Assembly: GCF_018129005.1 (NCBI RefSeq)
Contig: NZ_JAAEDL010000003.1
Coordinates: forward strand, 124,001 to 188,000
Source: Neoroseomonas eburnea
GTDB taxonomy: Bacteria > Pseudomonadota > Alphaproteobacteria > Acetobacterales > Acetobacteraceae
DNA length: 64,000 nt
Direction of reading: 5' to 3'
Positions within the stretch are counted from its first letter, which is position 1; each line of letters starts with the position of its first letter. Positions 43,547 to 52,836 of this stretch are shown here, in pieces. The notes under the pieces were generated by a model that saw nothing but the letters and a program-made list of their open reading frames with translations, was not told the origin of the DNA and searched no databases. A program made the translations under genes and the position numbers.

Positions 43547-44502
43547 AGGCTCTTCAGGAAGGCTTCGACATCGGCGGGGGTGCCGATGGCGAGCGCGGTG
43601 GCCTCGGGCGCGTTGCGCTTCATCAGCCCGGTCAGCACCTTGCCCGCGCCCACTTCCACGAAGCGGTCGCAGCCCATCGCGGCCATGGCGGCGACGCATT
43701 CGCGCCAGCGCACCGTGCCGGTCACCTGCTTGACCAGAAGGTCGCGGATCTCGACCGGGTCGATCGCCTTGGCGGCGGTGACGTTCGCCACCACGGGCAC
43801 GATCGGGGCACGCAGATCGGCCTTGGCGAGGGCCTCGGCCATCACGTCCGCCGCCGGGGCCATCAGCGCGCAATGGAAGGGGGCGGAGACCGGCAGCAGC
43901 ATGGCGCGCTTCACGCCTTCCGCCCTGGCGATCTCGATGGCGCGCTCGACGGCGGCGCGGGCGCCGGAGATCACCACCTGGCCGCCGCCATTGTCGTTGG
44001 CGGCCTCGACCACCTCGGCCTTGCCGGTCTCGGGATTGGTCGCGGCCTTGGTGCAGATGGATTGCGCGAGGTCGATCTCGGCCCCCAGCAGCGCGGCCAT
44101 CGCGCCGGTGCCGGACGGGGTCGCCTTCTGCATCGCCTCCCCGCGCAGGCGAAGCAGCCGGGCGGCGGTGGCGATGTCGAAGGCGCCGGCCGCGGTGAGG
44201 GCGCTGTACTCACCGAGCGAATGGCCGGCCACCAGGGCAACGCGCTCGGCCAGCACGAAGCCGCCTTCCGCTTCCAGCGCACGCACGACGGCAAGCGAAT
44301 GGGCCATCAGGGCGGGCTGGGTATTGGCGGTGAGGGTCAGTTCCTCCTGCGGCCCTTCCCACATCAGCCTGGACAGCTTCTGGGACAGCGCGTCGTCCAC
44401 TTCCTGGAAGACGTGGCGGGCGGCGGGAAAGGCCTCTGCGAGGTCGCGGCCCATGCCGACGGCCTGGCTGCCCTGGCCGGGGAAGACGAAGGCGGTAGCC
44501 AT
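43543..44502 (-). CDS. fabD: Malonyl-CoA:ACP acyltransferase
   Basis: 319 residues. The start ATAFVFPGQGSQ, nucleophile Ser95 in VAGHSLGEYSAL, the following arginine of LLRLRGEAMQ near 120, and His in VSAPFHCALM near 205 are the catalytic set. It loads malonyl groups on acyl-carrier protein. First gene of the fabD-fabG pair on the minus strand. Confidence 0.95.
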   Translation of the reverse strand: MATAFVFPGQGSQAVGMGRDLAEAFPAARHVFQEVDDALSQKLSRLMWEGPQEELTLTANTQPALMAHSLAVVRALEAEGGFVLAERVALVAGHSLGEYSALTAAGAFDIATAARLLRLRGEAMQKATPSGTGAMAALLGAEIDLAQSICTKAATNPETGKAEVVEAANDNGGGQVVISGARAAVERAIEIARAEGVKRAMLLPVSAPFHCALMAPAADVMAEALAKADLRAPIVPVVANVTAAKAIDPVEIRDLLVKQVTGTVRWRECVAAMAAMGCDRFVEVGAGKVLTGLMKRNAPEATALAIGTPADVEAFLKSL

Positions 44503-44613
44503 GTTGCGCGCGTTTCCGTGTTGTGTCGGTCGATACGGCCGCGCGGGATGCGGCGCGGGGCGGCGGTTGTCAACGCCTGATCGCGCCGCGGCCCTGTCGG
44601 GGCCGCGCCGCCC

Positions 44614-45450
44614 TCAGGCGAGCACGGCGCCGGCCGCCAGCCGGGCTGGCGCCTGAGGGTCATGCGCCGGCAGCAGGATGGTGGGTTCCCGGGCGGCGAA
44701 CTGTCGGATCGCCCGCAGCGTCGCGAGCGCCGTCGCCGGGTCGTTGGTCACGCCATCCGTCTGCCCGGCCAGCAGGTTGGCCTGGGAATAGGTCGCATCC
44801 CCGGCGAGGAACCAGGTCACCCCCTCCCCGCGCACGATCACCGCGACATGGCCATCGACATGCCCCGGCGTCGGAACGAGCAGGATCCGCCCATCCCTGG
44901 TGACGGGGCGGGAGGCTGGGAACGGCCCGACCGCCGGCCCGTCCATCGCCACGAGTTCGGGACTGAGCCAGACCGGCCAGCGCTGCGGCAGGCAGCCTGT
45001 CAGCATCCCGCGCAGCCCGCGCGAGACGGCGAAGTTCGCGCGTGGCCCGATGATCCGGCTGCGCGGGAAGTGATCGAGCCCGCCGGTATGGTCGTGGTGG
45101 AAATGCGTCAGGATCACCGCGTCGATCTCCGTCGCGGGATCGATGCCGCGGGCGAGCAGCCTGGGGCCGACCTCCTCATGCGGCGCCACGCGGATCTGCA
45201 CCTGGCGGTAGAAGGGGTGCCAGCCGGGCAGGTAGCCGGGCACCGAATTGCGCCAGGTGTCGCCGGTATCGACCAGGAAGCGGCCCTCGGGGTGTTCGAT
45301 CAGGAAGCAGAGGATCGGCAGCGGCTCGACCCAATGCCGGTCGCGGAAGATGTCGATCTTGCGCCCGATGGCGCCACGCCCCTCGGCGCCGACGCGCTGG
45401 GCCGTTTTCATGCGCGCCTTGCCGGTCTCGATGGCGCTGACGGTGATCAT
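44614..45450 (-). CDS. Metallo-beta-lactamase-fold N-acyl-homoserine lactonase-like hydrolase
   Basis: 278 residues. The dinuclear zinc motif is LTHFHHDHTGGLDHF (His116, His118, Asp120, His121), with the later ligands in TPGHVDGHVAV near 199, AGDATYS near 220, and PAHDPQAP near 262. The N-terminal part resembles AttM/AiiB-type lactonases. Acyl-homoserine lactone hydrolysis is a family-based guess; other lactones are possible. It is divergent from a TetR regulator gene, with inverted repeats between them that could be the operator. Confidence 0.8.
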   Translation of the reverse strand: MITVSAIETGKARMKTAQRVGAEGRGAIGRKIDIFRDRHWVEPLPILCFLIEHPEGRFLVDTGDTWRNSVPGYLPGWHPFYRQVQIRVAPHEEVGPRLLARGIDPATEIDAVILTHFHHDHTGGLDHFPRSRIIGPRANFAVSRGLRGMLTGCLPQRWPVWLSPELVAMDGPAVGPFPASRPVTRDGRILLVPTPGHVDGHVAVIVRGEGVTWFLAGDATYSQANLLAGQTDGVTNDPATALATLRAIRQFAAREPTILLPAHDPQAPARLAAGAVLA

Positions 45451-45464
45451 GGCGGGCTCCGGTA

Positions 45465-45526
45465 AAAACGAACGGACATTCGCTTTACATAACCGGCCGC
45501 CGTTGTAAAGAAGGAACGTTCGTTTT
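45465..45526. promoter_or_regulatory. Nested inverted repeats, candidate TetR operator
   Basis: AAAACGAACG (45465-45474) and CGTTCGTTTT (45517-45526) are perfect inverted arms, and CTTTAC (45483-45488) with GTAAAG (45505-45510) lie inside them. The right arm overlaps GAACGTTC (45514-45521), itself palindromic. The site fills the 87-base divergent region between the lactonase and TetR starts, so the regulator probably represses both genes. Confidence 0.6.
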
Positions 45527-45537
45527 AGATCAGGGCG

Positions 45538-46116
45538 ATGCCGAAGATCTCCGACGAGAGACGCGCCGCGCGGCGCATGCAGATCCTCGAAGCCGCCTGG
45601 CGCTGCTTCCAGGACAAGGGCCTCCACGCCGCGACGATGGACGACATCATCCGCGCCTCCGGCCTCTCGGCGGGCGCCGTCTATTCCTATTTCCGCAGCA
45701 AGGACGCGCTGATCCTGGCGGCGGTCACGACCTCGCTGTCCGGGCTGCGGGACCTGGTCGCCCCCATCCTGTCGGCCGAGCCGCCATTGCCGCCGACCGC
45801 ACTGCTGGGGCGGATCGCGGCGGCGATCGACGGCTTCACGGCGCGCGAGGGCTACGACCTCCGGCGCATCGCCCTGCTCGGCTGGAGCGAGGCACAGCGC
45901 AACCCGACCCTGCGCCTGGCGATGCAGGGATTCTACGCCGCCTTCCGCGACCGGCTGGCCGAGGCGCTGCGGCGTCCGGGGGCGGGCGACGGGCGCGATG
46001 CGGCGGCGGCGCTGCTTGCCCTCATCCTCGGCTATGTCGTCCAGGCCGCGATCATGGGCGATGTCGATCCGGACGCGATGGCCTCGGGCCTCGCGGGGCT
46101 CGCCGCCGTGGGCTGA
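45538..46116 (+). CDS. TetR/AcrR-family transcriptional regulator
   Basis: 192 residues. The N-terminal helix-turn-helix covers about residues 12-55: RRMQILEAAWRCFQDKG, TMDDIIRASGLSAGAVYSYF, RSKDALI. The C-terminal ligand domain is helical and unspecific. The intergenic region to the divergent lactonase gene carries nested inverted repeats. The inducer may be the lactonase substrate (inference). Confidence 0.88.
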   Translation: MPKISDERRAARRMQILEAAWRCFQDKGLHAATMDDIIRASGLSAGAVYSYFRSKDALILAAVTTSLSGLRDLVAPILSAEPPLPPTALLGRIAAAIDGFTAREGYDLRRIALLGWSEAQRNPTLRLAMQGFYAAFRDRLAEALRRPGAGDGRDAAAALLALILGYVVQAAIMGDVDPDAMASGLAGLAAVG

Positions 46117-46206
46117 GAGCCTGTCCTGAAAGTCCGGCACCGGCCCGCCCCCCCGCGCACGGCGCTTGATTTCGGCCAGCCCCTGTGCTTAACGCCCCGC
46201 TCCCCT

Positions 46207-46231
46207 GCCGGGCGCAAGGCAAGCGCCCGGC
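46207..46231. terminator. Hairpin between TetR gene and rpsF
   Basis: GCCGGGCGC (46207-46215), seven-base loop, GCGCCCGGC (46223-46231): a perfect 9-bp stem. It lies 60 bases before rpsF and could terminate the regulator gene or be part of an autoregulatory S6:S18 leader. I could not recognise the S6:S18 binding motif with confidence. Confidence 0.45.
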
Positions 46232-46290
46232 TATGCCCGTTTGCGCGCCCCGTCCCGGGGCCAGGGCTGAGCCAGCCACAGGGAGATCAC

Positions 46291-46764
46291 ATGCCGCTCT
46301 ACGAATGCGTGTTCATCGCGCGCAACGACGTCACCCAGCAGCAGGTCGAAGCGATCGCCGAGCAGGTCGCGGCCACCATCGCCGAAGGCGGTGGCGAGGT
46401 GAAGAAGCGCGAATACTGGGGCCTGCGCGGCCTCGCCTACAAGGTGAAGAAGAACCGCAAGGGGCACTACATGCTCCTCGGCATCGACGCCCCGGCCGGC
46501 GCGCTGCCCGAGGTCGAGCGCCAGCTCGGCCTCAACGAGGACGTGCTGCGCTCCCTGACGATCCGCGTCGAGGCGATCGACGAGGCGCCGTCGGCGGTGC
46601 TCGCCAAGCGTGGCGACGACCGTGAGCGCGACCGCGGCTTCCGCGGCCCCCGCCCGGCCGGTCGCTTCGGTTCCGGCCGCGGCCGCGAGCGCGGCGACGA
46701 CCGCGAGGAGTTCCGCGCCCGTCCCCGCGACGACATGGAAGGCCCCGGCGGGGTTGAGGAGTAA
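46291..46764 (+). CDS. rpsF: 30S ribosomal protein S6
   Basis: 157 residues. [42 protein letters not shown] (about 51-70) and [17 protein letters not shown] are standard S6. The C-terminal 50 residues are an Arg/Asp/Gly-rich tail ([15 protein letters not shown]), longer than in E. coli. S6 pairs with S18 on the 30S platform, and the S18 gene follows after six bases. Confidence 0.97.
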   Translation: MPLYECVFIARNDVTQQQVEAIAEQVAATIAEGGGEVKKREYWGLRGLAYKVKKNRKGHYMLLGIDAPAGALPEVERQLGLNEDVLRSLTIRVEAIDEAPSAVLAKRGDDRERDRGFRGPRPAGRFGSGRGRERGDDREEFRARPRDDMEGPGGVEE

Positions 46765-46770
46765 GCCACG

Positions 46771-47049
46771 ATGTCCGAATCCACCGACCTGACGCCCGCC
46801 GCCCGCCGCCCGGCCGTCGGCGCCCGCCGTCCCTTCTACCGGCGCAAGAAGTCCTGCCCCTTCTCCGGCCCGCAGGCGCCGAAGATCGACTACAAGGACG
46901 TCCGGCTGCTGTCCCGCTTCCTGAGCGAGCGCGGCAAGATCGTCCCGTCCCGCATCACGGCGGTGTCCGGCAAGAAGCAGCGCGAGCTGGCCCAGGCCAT
47001 CAAGCGCGCCCGCTTCCTGGCGCTGCTGCCCTACGTCATCAACGACTGA
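46771..47049 (+). CDS. rpsR: 30S ribosomal protein S18
   Basis: 92 residues. [42 protein letters not shown] and [21 protein letters not shown] are diagnostic. The cysteine in KSCPF belongs to the zinc-binding type only if others are present; here it is single. Binds 16S rRNA with S6. Confidence 0.98.
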   Translation: MSESTDLTPAARRPAVGARRPFYRRKKSCPFSGPQAPKIDYKDVRLLSRFLSERGKIVPSRITAVSGKKQRELAQAIKRARFLALLPYVIND

Positions 47050-47073
47050 GGACGGGGCCCCGGGCAGGAAGGC

Positions 47074-47997
47074 ATGGCCGAGGCGATGTCAGGGCAGGGC
47101 ATCCTGCGTGACCCGCGCTGGCTCGCGGCGACGGCGGGCGGCCTGCTGGCCGCGACGCTGTCGCTGTGGGCGATGCGCGGCCTGCCGCTCGGCTTCGCCG
47201 CCTTCTGGCTGACGCCGCTGCCGTTGTTCGCCGCCGGCCTCGGCTTCGGGCCGGGGGCGGTGGCGGGCGCGGCGGGGCTCGCCGCGGCGATCCACGTGGC
47301 CGTCGCCGGCACGCTTCCGATGCTGGTCTTCCTCGTCGCCTTCGGGATCCCGGCGGCGGCGATGGTGGCCGCGGGGTTCCGCGGCGGCCGGATCGAACCC
47401 GGCCTGCCGCTGGCGCTGCTCGGCATCTGGCCGGCCATCGTCATCCTGGCCGTGGCGGCGCATTTCGCCGGCACGCCGGGCGGGCTCGACGGCGTGCTGC
47501 GCGGCACGGTGGAACACGGCCTCGCCCGCATGGGCGGCAGTGCCGGCGCCTCCCTGGTGGAGGAACTGGTGCGGGTGATGCCCGCGGCGCTCGGCTTCTG
47601 GGCGGCGGTCTCGCTGTCGGTGAACGGGGCGGCGGCGCAGTCCGCGCTGGCGCGCACCGGCCATGCCATGGCGCCGACGCCGCGCTGGAGCGAGGTGCGG
47701 CTGCCCTCCTGGTACCCGGTGCTGCCGGGCGTCGGGGCCGCGGCCTGGCTGGTCTTCGGCGGGGAGGCGGATGCCGCCCTGCTCTCCGTGCTGCTGGTGC
47801 TGCTGCTGCCGGTCTTCCTGCAGGGCATCGCCGCGGTCCACCGGCGCTCGGTCGGCCGCCCGGGGCGCAACTTCATGCTCGGCGCCTTCTACGCCGGGCT
47901 CGTCATCCTCAGCGTGCCGGCCGCGATCGCGGTGACGGCCTTCGGTTTCTTCGAGCAATGGGGGCGGCGCTCCGGCCCGCCCGGAGGTGCAACATGA
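47074..47997 (+). CDS. DUF2232 multispanning membrane protein
   Basis: 307 residues with about eight hydrophobic segments and small-residue-rich helices (Gly/Ala). Members of DUF2232 sit between rpsR and rplI in many alphaproteobacteria. Function is unknown; some resemble ECF-transporter S components. It starts 24 bases after rpsR, and its stop overlaps the rplI ATG (ATGA), so it is co-expressed with the ribosomal proteins. Confidence 0.82.
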   Translation: MAEAMSGQGILRDPRWLAATAGGLLAATLSLWAMRGLPLGFAAFWLTPLPLFAAGLGFGPGAVAGAAGLAAAIHVAVAGTLPMLVFLVAFGIPAAAMVAAGFRGGRIEPGLPLALLGIWPAIVILAVAAHFAGTPGGLDGVLRGTVEHGLARMGGSAGASLVEELVRVMPAALGFWAAVSLSVNGAAAQSALARTGHAMAPTPRWSEVRLPSWYPVLPGVGAAAWLVFGGEADAALLSVLLVLLLPVFLQGIAAVHRRSVGRPGRNFMLGAFYAGLVILSVPAAIAVTAFGFFEQWGRRSGPPGGAT

Positions 47998-48563
47998 TCG
48001 AACTCATCCTGATGCAGCGCGTCGACAAGCTCGGCCAGATGGGCGAGCTGGTGAAGGTCCGCCCCGGCTACGCGCGCAACCACCTGATCCCCTCGGGCAA
48101 GGCGATCCGCGCGAGCAAGGACAACCTCGCCCGCTTCGAGCGCGAGCGCGCCCAGCTTGAGGCGCAGAACCTCAAGCGCCGCGAGGAGGCCGAGCGCGTC
48201 GCCGAGCGCGTCTCCGGGCTGTCCATCACCGTGATCCGCCAGGCGGGCGAGAGCGGCGCGCTCTACGGCTCCGTCTCCACGCGCGACATCGCGGAGGGCT
48301 GCACCGCCGCCGGCCTCACCGTGGGCCGCGACCAGGTGCTGCTGCCGCACGCCATCAAGTCGGTCGGCCTGACCACCGTGCGGGTCGCCCTGCACCCGGA
48401 GGTTTCGATCCCGGTGGTGGTGAACGTCGCCCGTTCCCCGGAAGAGGCCGAGAAGCAGGCGCGCGGCGAGCGCGTCGAGGCCGAGGCGGAAGCCGAGCAG
48501 GCCTCCCTCGAGGCCGAGCTCGCCGCCGAGCTCGCGGCCGGCCAGGCCGAGGCCGAGCGCTGA
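47994..48563 (+). CDS. rplI: 50S ribosomal protein L9
   Basis: 189 residues. The N-terminal domain reads [20 protein letters not shown] and [13 protein letters not shown], followed by the long connecting helix ([24 protein letters not shown]) and the C-terminal rRNA-binding domain ([15 protein letters not shown]). The C-terminus is extended by about 35 residues rich in Glu and Ala. The ATG at 47994 overlaps the upstream stop. Confidence 0.97.
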   Translation: MIELILMQRVDKLGQMGELVKVRPGYARNHLIPSGKAIRASKDNLARFERERAQLEAQNLKRREEAERVAERVSGLSITVIRQAGESGALYGSVSTRDIAEGCTAAGLTVGRDQVLLPHAIKSVGLTTVRVALHPEVSIPVVVNVARSPEEAEKQARGERVEAEAEAEQASLEAELAAELAAGQAEAER

Positions 48564-48711
48564 GACGGCCGGCGCGGAGGCCCATCGCCTCCGCGCCGCC
48601 CCCCCTGCGGGACCCCGCCGCAGGGATTGATGCCGCGCCGCGGCACGTGACGCTTCCCTGCAACATGCGCGATCTGCAAATCTGGTTTCCCCTTGGCCGG
48701 GAGAAACCTGG

Positions 48712-49941
48712 ATGCTGTTTCACCTCGCCCTCAAGCGGCTGATCCGCCACGGTACGCTCCGCGTCCGCTATCCCGACGGCACGCAGCAGACCTACCAGGG
48801 CGCGCCGGGGCCGGATGCCGGCATGCACATCGCCACCCCGCGCGCGCTGCGCGGCATGACCTTCAATCCGGCGCTGGCCCTCGGCGAGGGCTACATGGAC
48901 GACGAGATCCGCCCCGAGGGCTGCTCGCTTTACGAACTCCTCGAGCTCCTGCTGCTCAACCTGATGGCCGGCGGGACGCATCCGGCGGAACGCGCGATGG
49001 AGGTCTGGCGCAAGCTGCGCCGGCGCATCGACCAGCTCAATCCTGCCCACCGCGCGCAGCGCAACGTCGCCCACCACTACGACCTCAACGGGCGGCTCTA
49101 TTCGCTCTTCCTCGACCGCGACCGGCAGTATTCCTGCGCCTATTTCCCCACCGGGAAGGAGACGCTCGAGGACGCGCAGGCGGCCAAGAAGCGCCACATC
49201 GCGGCCAAGCTGAAGCTCGACCGGCCAGGACTGGAAGTGCTCGACATCGGCTCCGGCTGGGGCGGAACGGCGATCACGCTGGCACAGGAATACGGCGCGC
49301 GCGTCACCGGCATCACCCTGTCCACCGAGCAGCTCGCGGTGGCGCGGGCGCGCGCCGCCGAGGCCGGGCTCGCCGACCGCGTGACCTTCGAGCTGATGGA
49401 CTATCGCGCCTGGACGCGCCCGGTGGACCGCGTCGTCTCGGTCGGCATGTTCGAGCATGTCGGCATCGACCACTACCGCCGCTTCTTCCGCGTGATCCGG
49501 GACGCGCTGAAGGAGGACGGCGTGGCGCTGATCCACGCCATCGGGCGCTACGAGGGGCCTGCCTCCACCAATCCCTGGCTCGCGAAATACATCTTCCCCG
49601 GCGGATATTCGCCGGCGCTGTCCGAGGTGCTCCCGGCCGTGGAGAAGAACCTGCTGCACGTGACGGACATCGAGATCCTGCGCATGCACTATGCCGAGAC
49701 CATCGCGCATTGGCGGGCGCGCTTCGCCGGCAACCGGGACGCGATCGCGAGCCTCCTCGACGAGCGTTTCTGCCGCATGTTCGAATTCTACCTCGCCGGC
49801 TGCGAGCTGACCTTCCGCCATGGCGGCCACTTCGTCTGGCAGATGCAGGTCGCGCGGAAGCCCGACGCGGTGCCGCTGACGCGCGACTACATGTTCGAGG
49901 CGGAACGCCAGGCGGCGGAGCGGGCGCGGCAATCGGCCTGA
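48712..49941 (+). CDS. cfa: Cyclopropane-fatty-acyl-phospholipid synthase family methyltransferase
   Basis: 409 residues. The N-terminal domain with GMTFNPALALGEGYMDDEIRP (about 44-64) precedes the methyltransferase core: NVAHHYDLNGRLYSLFLD, motif I LDIGSGWGGTAI (near 176), TLSTEQLAVARARA, VSVGMFEHVG and the bicarbonate-site GRYEG. It uses SAM to add a methylene to unsaturated acyl chains of membrane lipids. Start ATG 48712 follows GGGAGAAA. Confidence 0.88.
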   Translation: MLFHLALKRLIRHGTLRVRYPDGTQQTYQGAPGPDAGMHIATPRALRGMTFNPALALGEGYMDDEIRPEGCSLYELLELLLLNLMAGGTHPAERAMEVWRKLRRRIDQLNPAHRAQRNVAHHYDLNGRLYSLFLDRDRQYSCAYFPTGKETLEDAQAAKKRHIAAKLKLDRPGLEVLDIGSGWGGTAITLAQEYGARVTGITLSTEQLAVARARAAEAGLADRVTFELMDYRAWTRPVDRVVSVGMFEHVGIDHYRRFFRVIRDALKEDGVALIHAIGRYEGPASTNPWLAKYIFPGGYSPALSEVLPAVEKNLLHVTDIEILRMHYAETIAHWRARFAGNRDAIASLLDERFCRMFEFYLAGCELTFRHGGHFVWQMQVARKPDAVPLTRDYMFEAERQAAERARQSA

Positions 49942-50016
49942 GGCCGGCCAGGCTCCCGGCTGACCCGGAATCGGGATCCTGGCTTCGCGCCCAGCCGCCC
50001 CGCCAGCCCTGCGACC

Positions 50017-50066
50017 CATGCCGCCGAGCCTTGCCGATGAGGTCATCGGCAAGGCTCGGCGGCATG
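50017..50066. repeat. Perfect 24-bp inverted repeat, family B, copy 1
   Basis: Bases 50017-50040 are the exact reverse complement of 50043-50066, with only GG between. The arm runs CATGCCGCCGAG, CCTTGCCGATGA. Upstream 49981-50016 (TTCGCGCCCAGCCGCCCCG) is shared with the copies at 9741 and 26938. The element lies between two co-directional genes and could form a very stable RNA hairpin or DNA cruciform. Confidence 0.9.
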
Positions 50067-50143
50067 AGGCGGCTGCGCTGGCCGCCCCCCTTCAGCCGGC
50101 CGCGCATCCGCCCTATCGTCGCGTCTCGCCAGCACCGGACCCC

Positions 50144-51148
50144 ATGCGCCTGATCGCAGTCTCGATGATCCGCAACGAGGCGGACATCCTTCCTGACTTC
50201 CTCGGCCACTGCGCCGCGCTGTTCGACGAGGTGCTGGCGGTGGATCATTCCTCCACCGACGGCACCGCCGAGATGCTGGCCGCGGCGGCGCGTCGCATGC
50301 CCCTGCGGGTCTGGCGCTTCGCGTGCCAGGGCAAGCTGATGAGCCTCGTCACCACCAGCCTGGCCCGGGAAGCCTTCGCACGGGGCGCCGACTGGGTCTT
50401 CCCGCTCGATGCCGACGAGTTCCCGCTGCTGCCGAACCGCGAGGCGCTGGAAGGACTGCTGACCGCGGCGCCTCCGCTGGTCGCCTGGCGATGGCGCAAC
50501 CTTTGGCCGGCGGATCGGGGGAGCTTCGGGCGCTTCGCCGCAGCCGGCCGGCACGAGACGACCGCCCAGCAGACGGTCAAGATCGCCCTGTCGCGAAGGC
50601 TCGCCGAAGTCGCGCCGCGCTTCGTGATCGGACACGGCAGTCACGCTTGCGGCAGGCGCGCGGCCTGGCCGCATGCGCCGGAGCCCATCGGCGAGCTCTT
50701 GCACATCCCGATCCGCCATCCCGAACGCTTCGCGCTGAAGATCGGCATCAACCGGACCGCCACCGCGGCGCGACCCGACAGGCAGGCACGACAGTCGATC
50801 CAGTACGGCATCGAGGACGACCGGCTCGCCGCGATGATGACACCGGCGGGCGAAGCGGATCTGCGGCGCTTCGCGCTCGCCTACCCGATGCGGCCCAGGC
50901 GCGAAGAGGGCGTCGGGACCACCATGCCGCTCCCATGGGCGCCGATCGGCCGGCTGGAAGGCCTGCCTTCGCCATGCCGTTCGCCCGCCGAGGTGGCCGC
51001 ACAGGAGGCGCTGCTCTCCTGGCGGGAGCCGCCCGATGCCCCGCACGAGACATGGGCCATCCGATTCGCCGGCGACGAGGCCGCGCTCGAGGCCGCGACG
51101 CCGGAGCGCGCGGCCCTGCGCCGCGCCGGCGGCGCGGGCGGTTCCTGA
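50144..51148 (+). CDS. Family 2 glycosyltransferase-like protein
   Basis: 334 residues. The start MRLIAVSMIRNEADILPDFLGH, VLAVDHSSTDGTAEML and WVFPLDADEF with the DxD motif (near 86) identify a GT2-type fold of the Glyco_tranf_2_4 group. Sugar donor and acceptor are unknown, and there is no membrane helix. The C-terminal third is Arg/Pro-rich and less conserved. It stands between family B repeat copy 1 and dnaB. Confidence 0.8.
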   Translation: MRLIAVSMIRNEADILPDFLGHCAALFDEVLAVDHSSTDGTAEMLAAAARRMPLRVWRFACQGKLMSLVTTSLAREAFARGADWVFPLDADEFPLLPNREALEGLLTAAPPLVAWRWRNLWPADRGSFGRFAAAGRHETTAQQTVKIALSRRLAEVAPRFVIGHGSHACGRRAAWPHAPEPIGELLHIPIRHPERFALKIGINRTATAARPDRQARQSIQYGIEDDRLAAMMTPAGEADLRRFALAYPMRPRREEGVGTTMPLPWAPIGRLEGLPSPCRSPAEVAAQEALLSWREPPDAPHETWAIRFAGDEAALEAATPERAALRRAGGAGGS

Positions 51149-51324
51149 TCGGGACGGATCACCCGTTCGGGTGACAATGCGCGCGGACCGGACGATCGGG
51201 AGCATGTGCCGCACCCCGGCGCCAGCGGAAGATGCTCCGGCGGCGGCACCGTCTTCGCCGTCATCCCCGTCATCCCCGCGATACACAGGGGGCGCGACGC
51301 GGTGGCCGGGTCTAGACTGGCGCC

Positions 51325-52836
51325 ATGAATGAAATCGACCCCGCGGCGGGGGGCCTGCTCGGCCTCTCGCAGCGCCTGCCGCCGTCGAACCTGTCGGCGG
51401 AGCAGGCGCTGCTCGGCGCGCTGCTCGCCAACAACAAGGCCTATGAGCGCGTCTCGGAATTCCTCGCGCCGGAACATTTCGCCGATCCGATCCATGGCCG
51501 GATCTACCAGGCCATCCAGCGACGGGTGGAGGCGGGCCAGCTCGCCGACGTCGTCACCCTGCGCGCGGAGTTCGAGCATTCCGGCCTGCTGGACGAGGTC
51601 GGCGGCCCGGCCTATCTCGCGCAGCTCCTCTCGGCCATGGTCGGCATCATCAATGCCGGCGAATATGGCCGTGTCGTCTACGACGCCTATCTGCGGCGGC
51701 AGTTGATCGACCTCGGCGAGGTGGTGGTGAACCGCGCCTTCGGCGCGGAACCGGAACTCGACGCCAAGGGGCAGCTCGAAGCCGCCGAACAGGCGCTGTT
51801 CGAACTGTCGAAGGAAGGCGGCGCGGGGGATGGCGGTTTCGTCTCCTTCGAACGCGCGCTGACCATCGCCGTGCAGCATGCGGAGAAGGCCTTCAGCACG
51901 CCCGGCGGCGTCTCGGGCCTGACGACGGGGCTGCGTGACCTCGACGCCAAGATGGGCGGCCTGCACCCGTCGGACCTGCTGATCGTCGCGGGGCGGCCCG
52001 GCATGGGCAAGACCGCCTTCGCGACCAAGGTCGCCTTCGGCGCCGCGAAGTCGCTGCTGCGCGAAGCGCGGGAGAACGACCCCAACGCCGTGCCCAAGGC
52101 CGGCGTCGCGATCTTCTCGCTGGAAATGAGCGCGGACCAGCTCGCGACCCGCCTTCTGTCGGAGGAAGCGCGCATTTCCGGCGACCGCATCCGCCGCGGC
52201 GAGATCGGCCAGCGCGACTTCGACCGCTTCGTGGAAGTCAGCCGCGAGATCGCCGCCCTGCCGCTGTGGATCGACGACACGCCGGCCATCACCATCTCCG
52301 CGCTGCGGACGCGCTGCCGCAGGCTCAAGCGCACCAAGGGGCTCGACCTCGTGGTGGTGGATTATCTCCAGCTCATGCGGCCTGCCGCCGGCACGCGGCC
52401 GGAGAACCGCGTGCTGGAAATCTCGATGATCACCCAGGGGTTGAAGGCGATCGCGAAGGAACTGGCCGTGCCGGTGATCGCGCTGTCGCAGCTCTCGCGC
52501 CAGGTGGAATCGCGCGAGGACAAGCGGCCGCAGCTTTCCGACCTGCGTGAATCTGGCTCGATCGAGCAGGACGCCGACGTGGTGATGTTCGTCTACCGCG
52601 ACGACTACTACCTGCAGCAGCGCCAGCCCAAGGAACTGAACTTCGACAATCCGGAGAAGTTCCACGAGGCGATGGAGAAGTGGCAGAAGGACATGGAACT
52701 GGCGCACAACAAGGCGGAGCTGATCATCGCCAAGCAGCGCCACGGCCCGACCGGCACCATCCGCCTGTTCTTCGAGGCCGAGTTCACCCGCTTCGGCGAC
52801 CTCGACACCCATCACGACGAGCCGATGCGTGAGTGA
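51325..52836 (+). CDS. dnaB: Replicative DNA helicase DnaB
   Basis: 503 residues. The N-terminal domain (LPPSNLSAEQALLGALLANN) is followed by a linker and the RecA-like domain: Walker A GRPGMGKTAFA (near 222), SLEMSADQLATRLLS, Walker B LDLVVVDYLQLM (near 346), LSQLSRQVESREDKRPQLSDLRESGSIEQDADVV. Length leaves no room for an intein. It unwinds DNA at the fork as a hexamer. A GNAT gene overlaps its 3' end by eight bases. Confidence 0.97.
   Translation: MNEIDPAAGGLLGLSQRLPPSNLSAEQALLGALLANNKAYERVSEFLAPEHFADPIHGRIYQAIQRRVEAGQLADVVTLRAEFEHSGLLDEVGGPAYLAQLLSAMVGIINAGEYGRVVYDAYLRRQLIDLGEVVVNRAFGAEPELDAKGQLEAAEQALFELSKEGGAGDGGFVSFERALTIAVQHAEKAFSTPGGVSGLTTGLRDLDAKMGGLHPSDLLIVAGRPGMGKTAFATKVAFGAAKSLLREARENDPNAVPKAGVAIFSLEMSADQLATRLLSEEARISGDRIRRGEIGQRDFDRFVEVSREIAALPLWIDDTPAITISALRTRCRRLKRTKGLDLVVVDYLQLMRPAAGTRPENRVLEISMITQGLKAIAKELAVPVIALSQLSRQVESREDKRPQLSDLRESGSIEQDADVVMFVYRDDYYLQQRQPKELNFDNPEKFHEAMEKWQKDMELAHNKAELIIAKQRHGPTGTIRLFFEAEFTRFGDLDTHHDEPMRE

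Noticed and set aside
46117..46290. S6:S18 autoregulatory leader motif upstream of rpsF
   Set aside because: A stable hairpin is present, but I could not identify the conserved bulge sequence; a covariance-model search would be decisive.
51325..52836. Intein in dnaB
   Set aside because: The protein is 503 residues with contiguous Walker motifs and no insertion.
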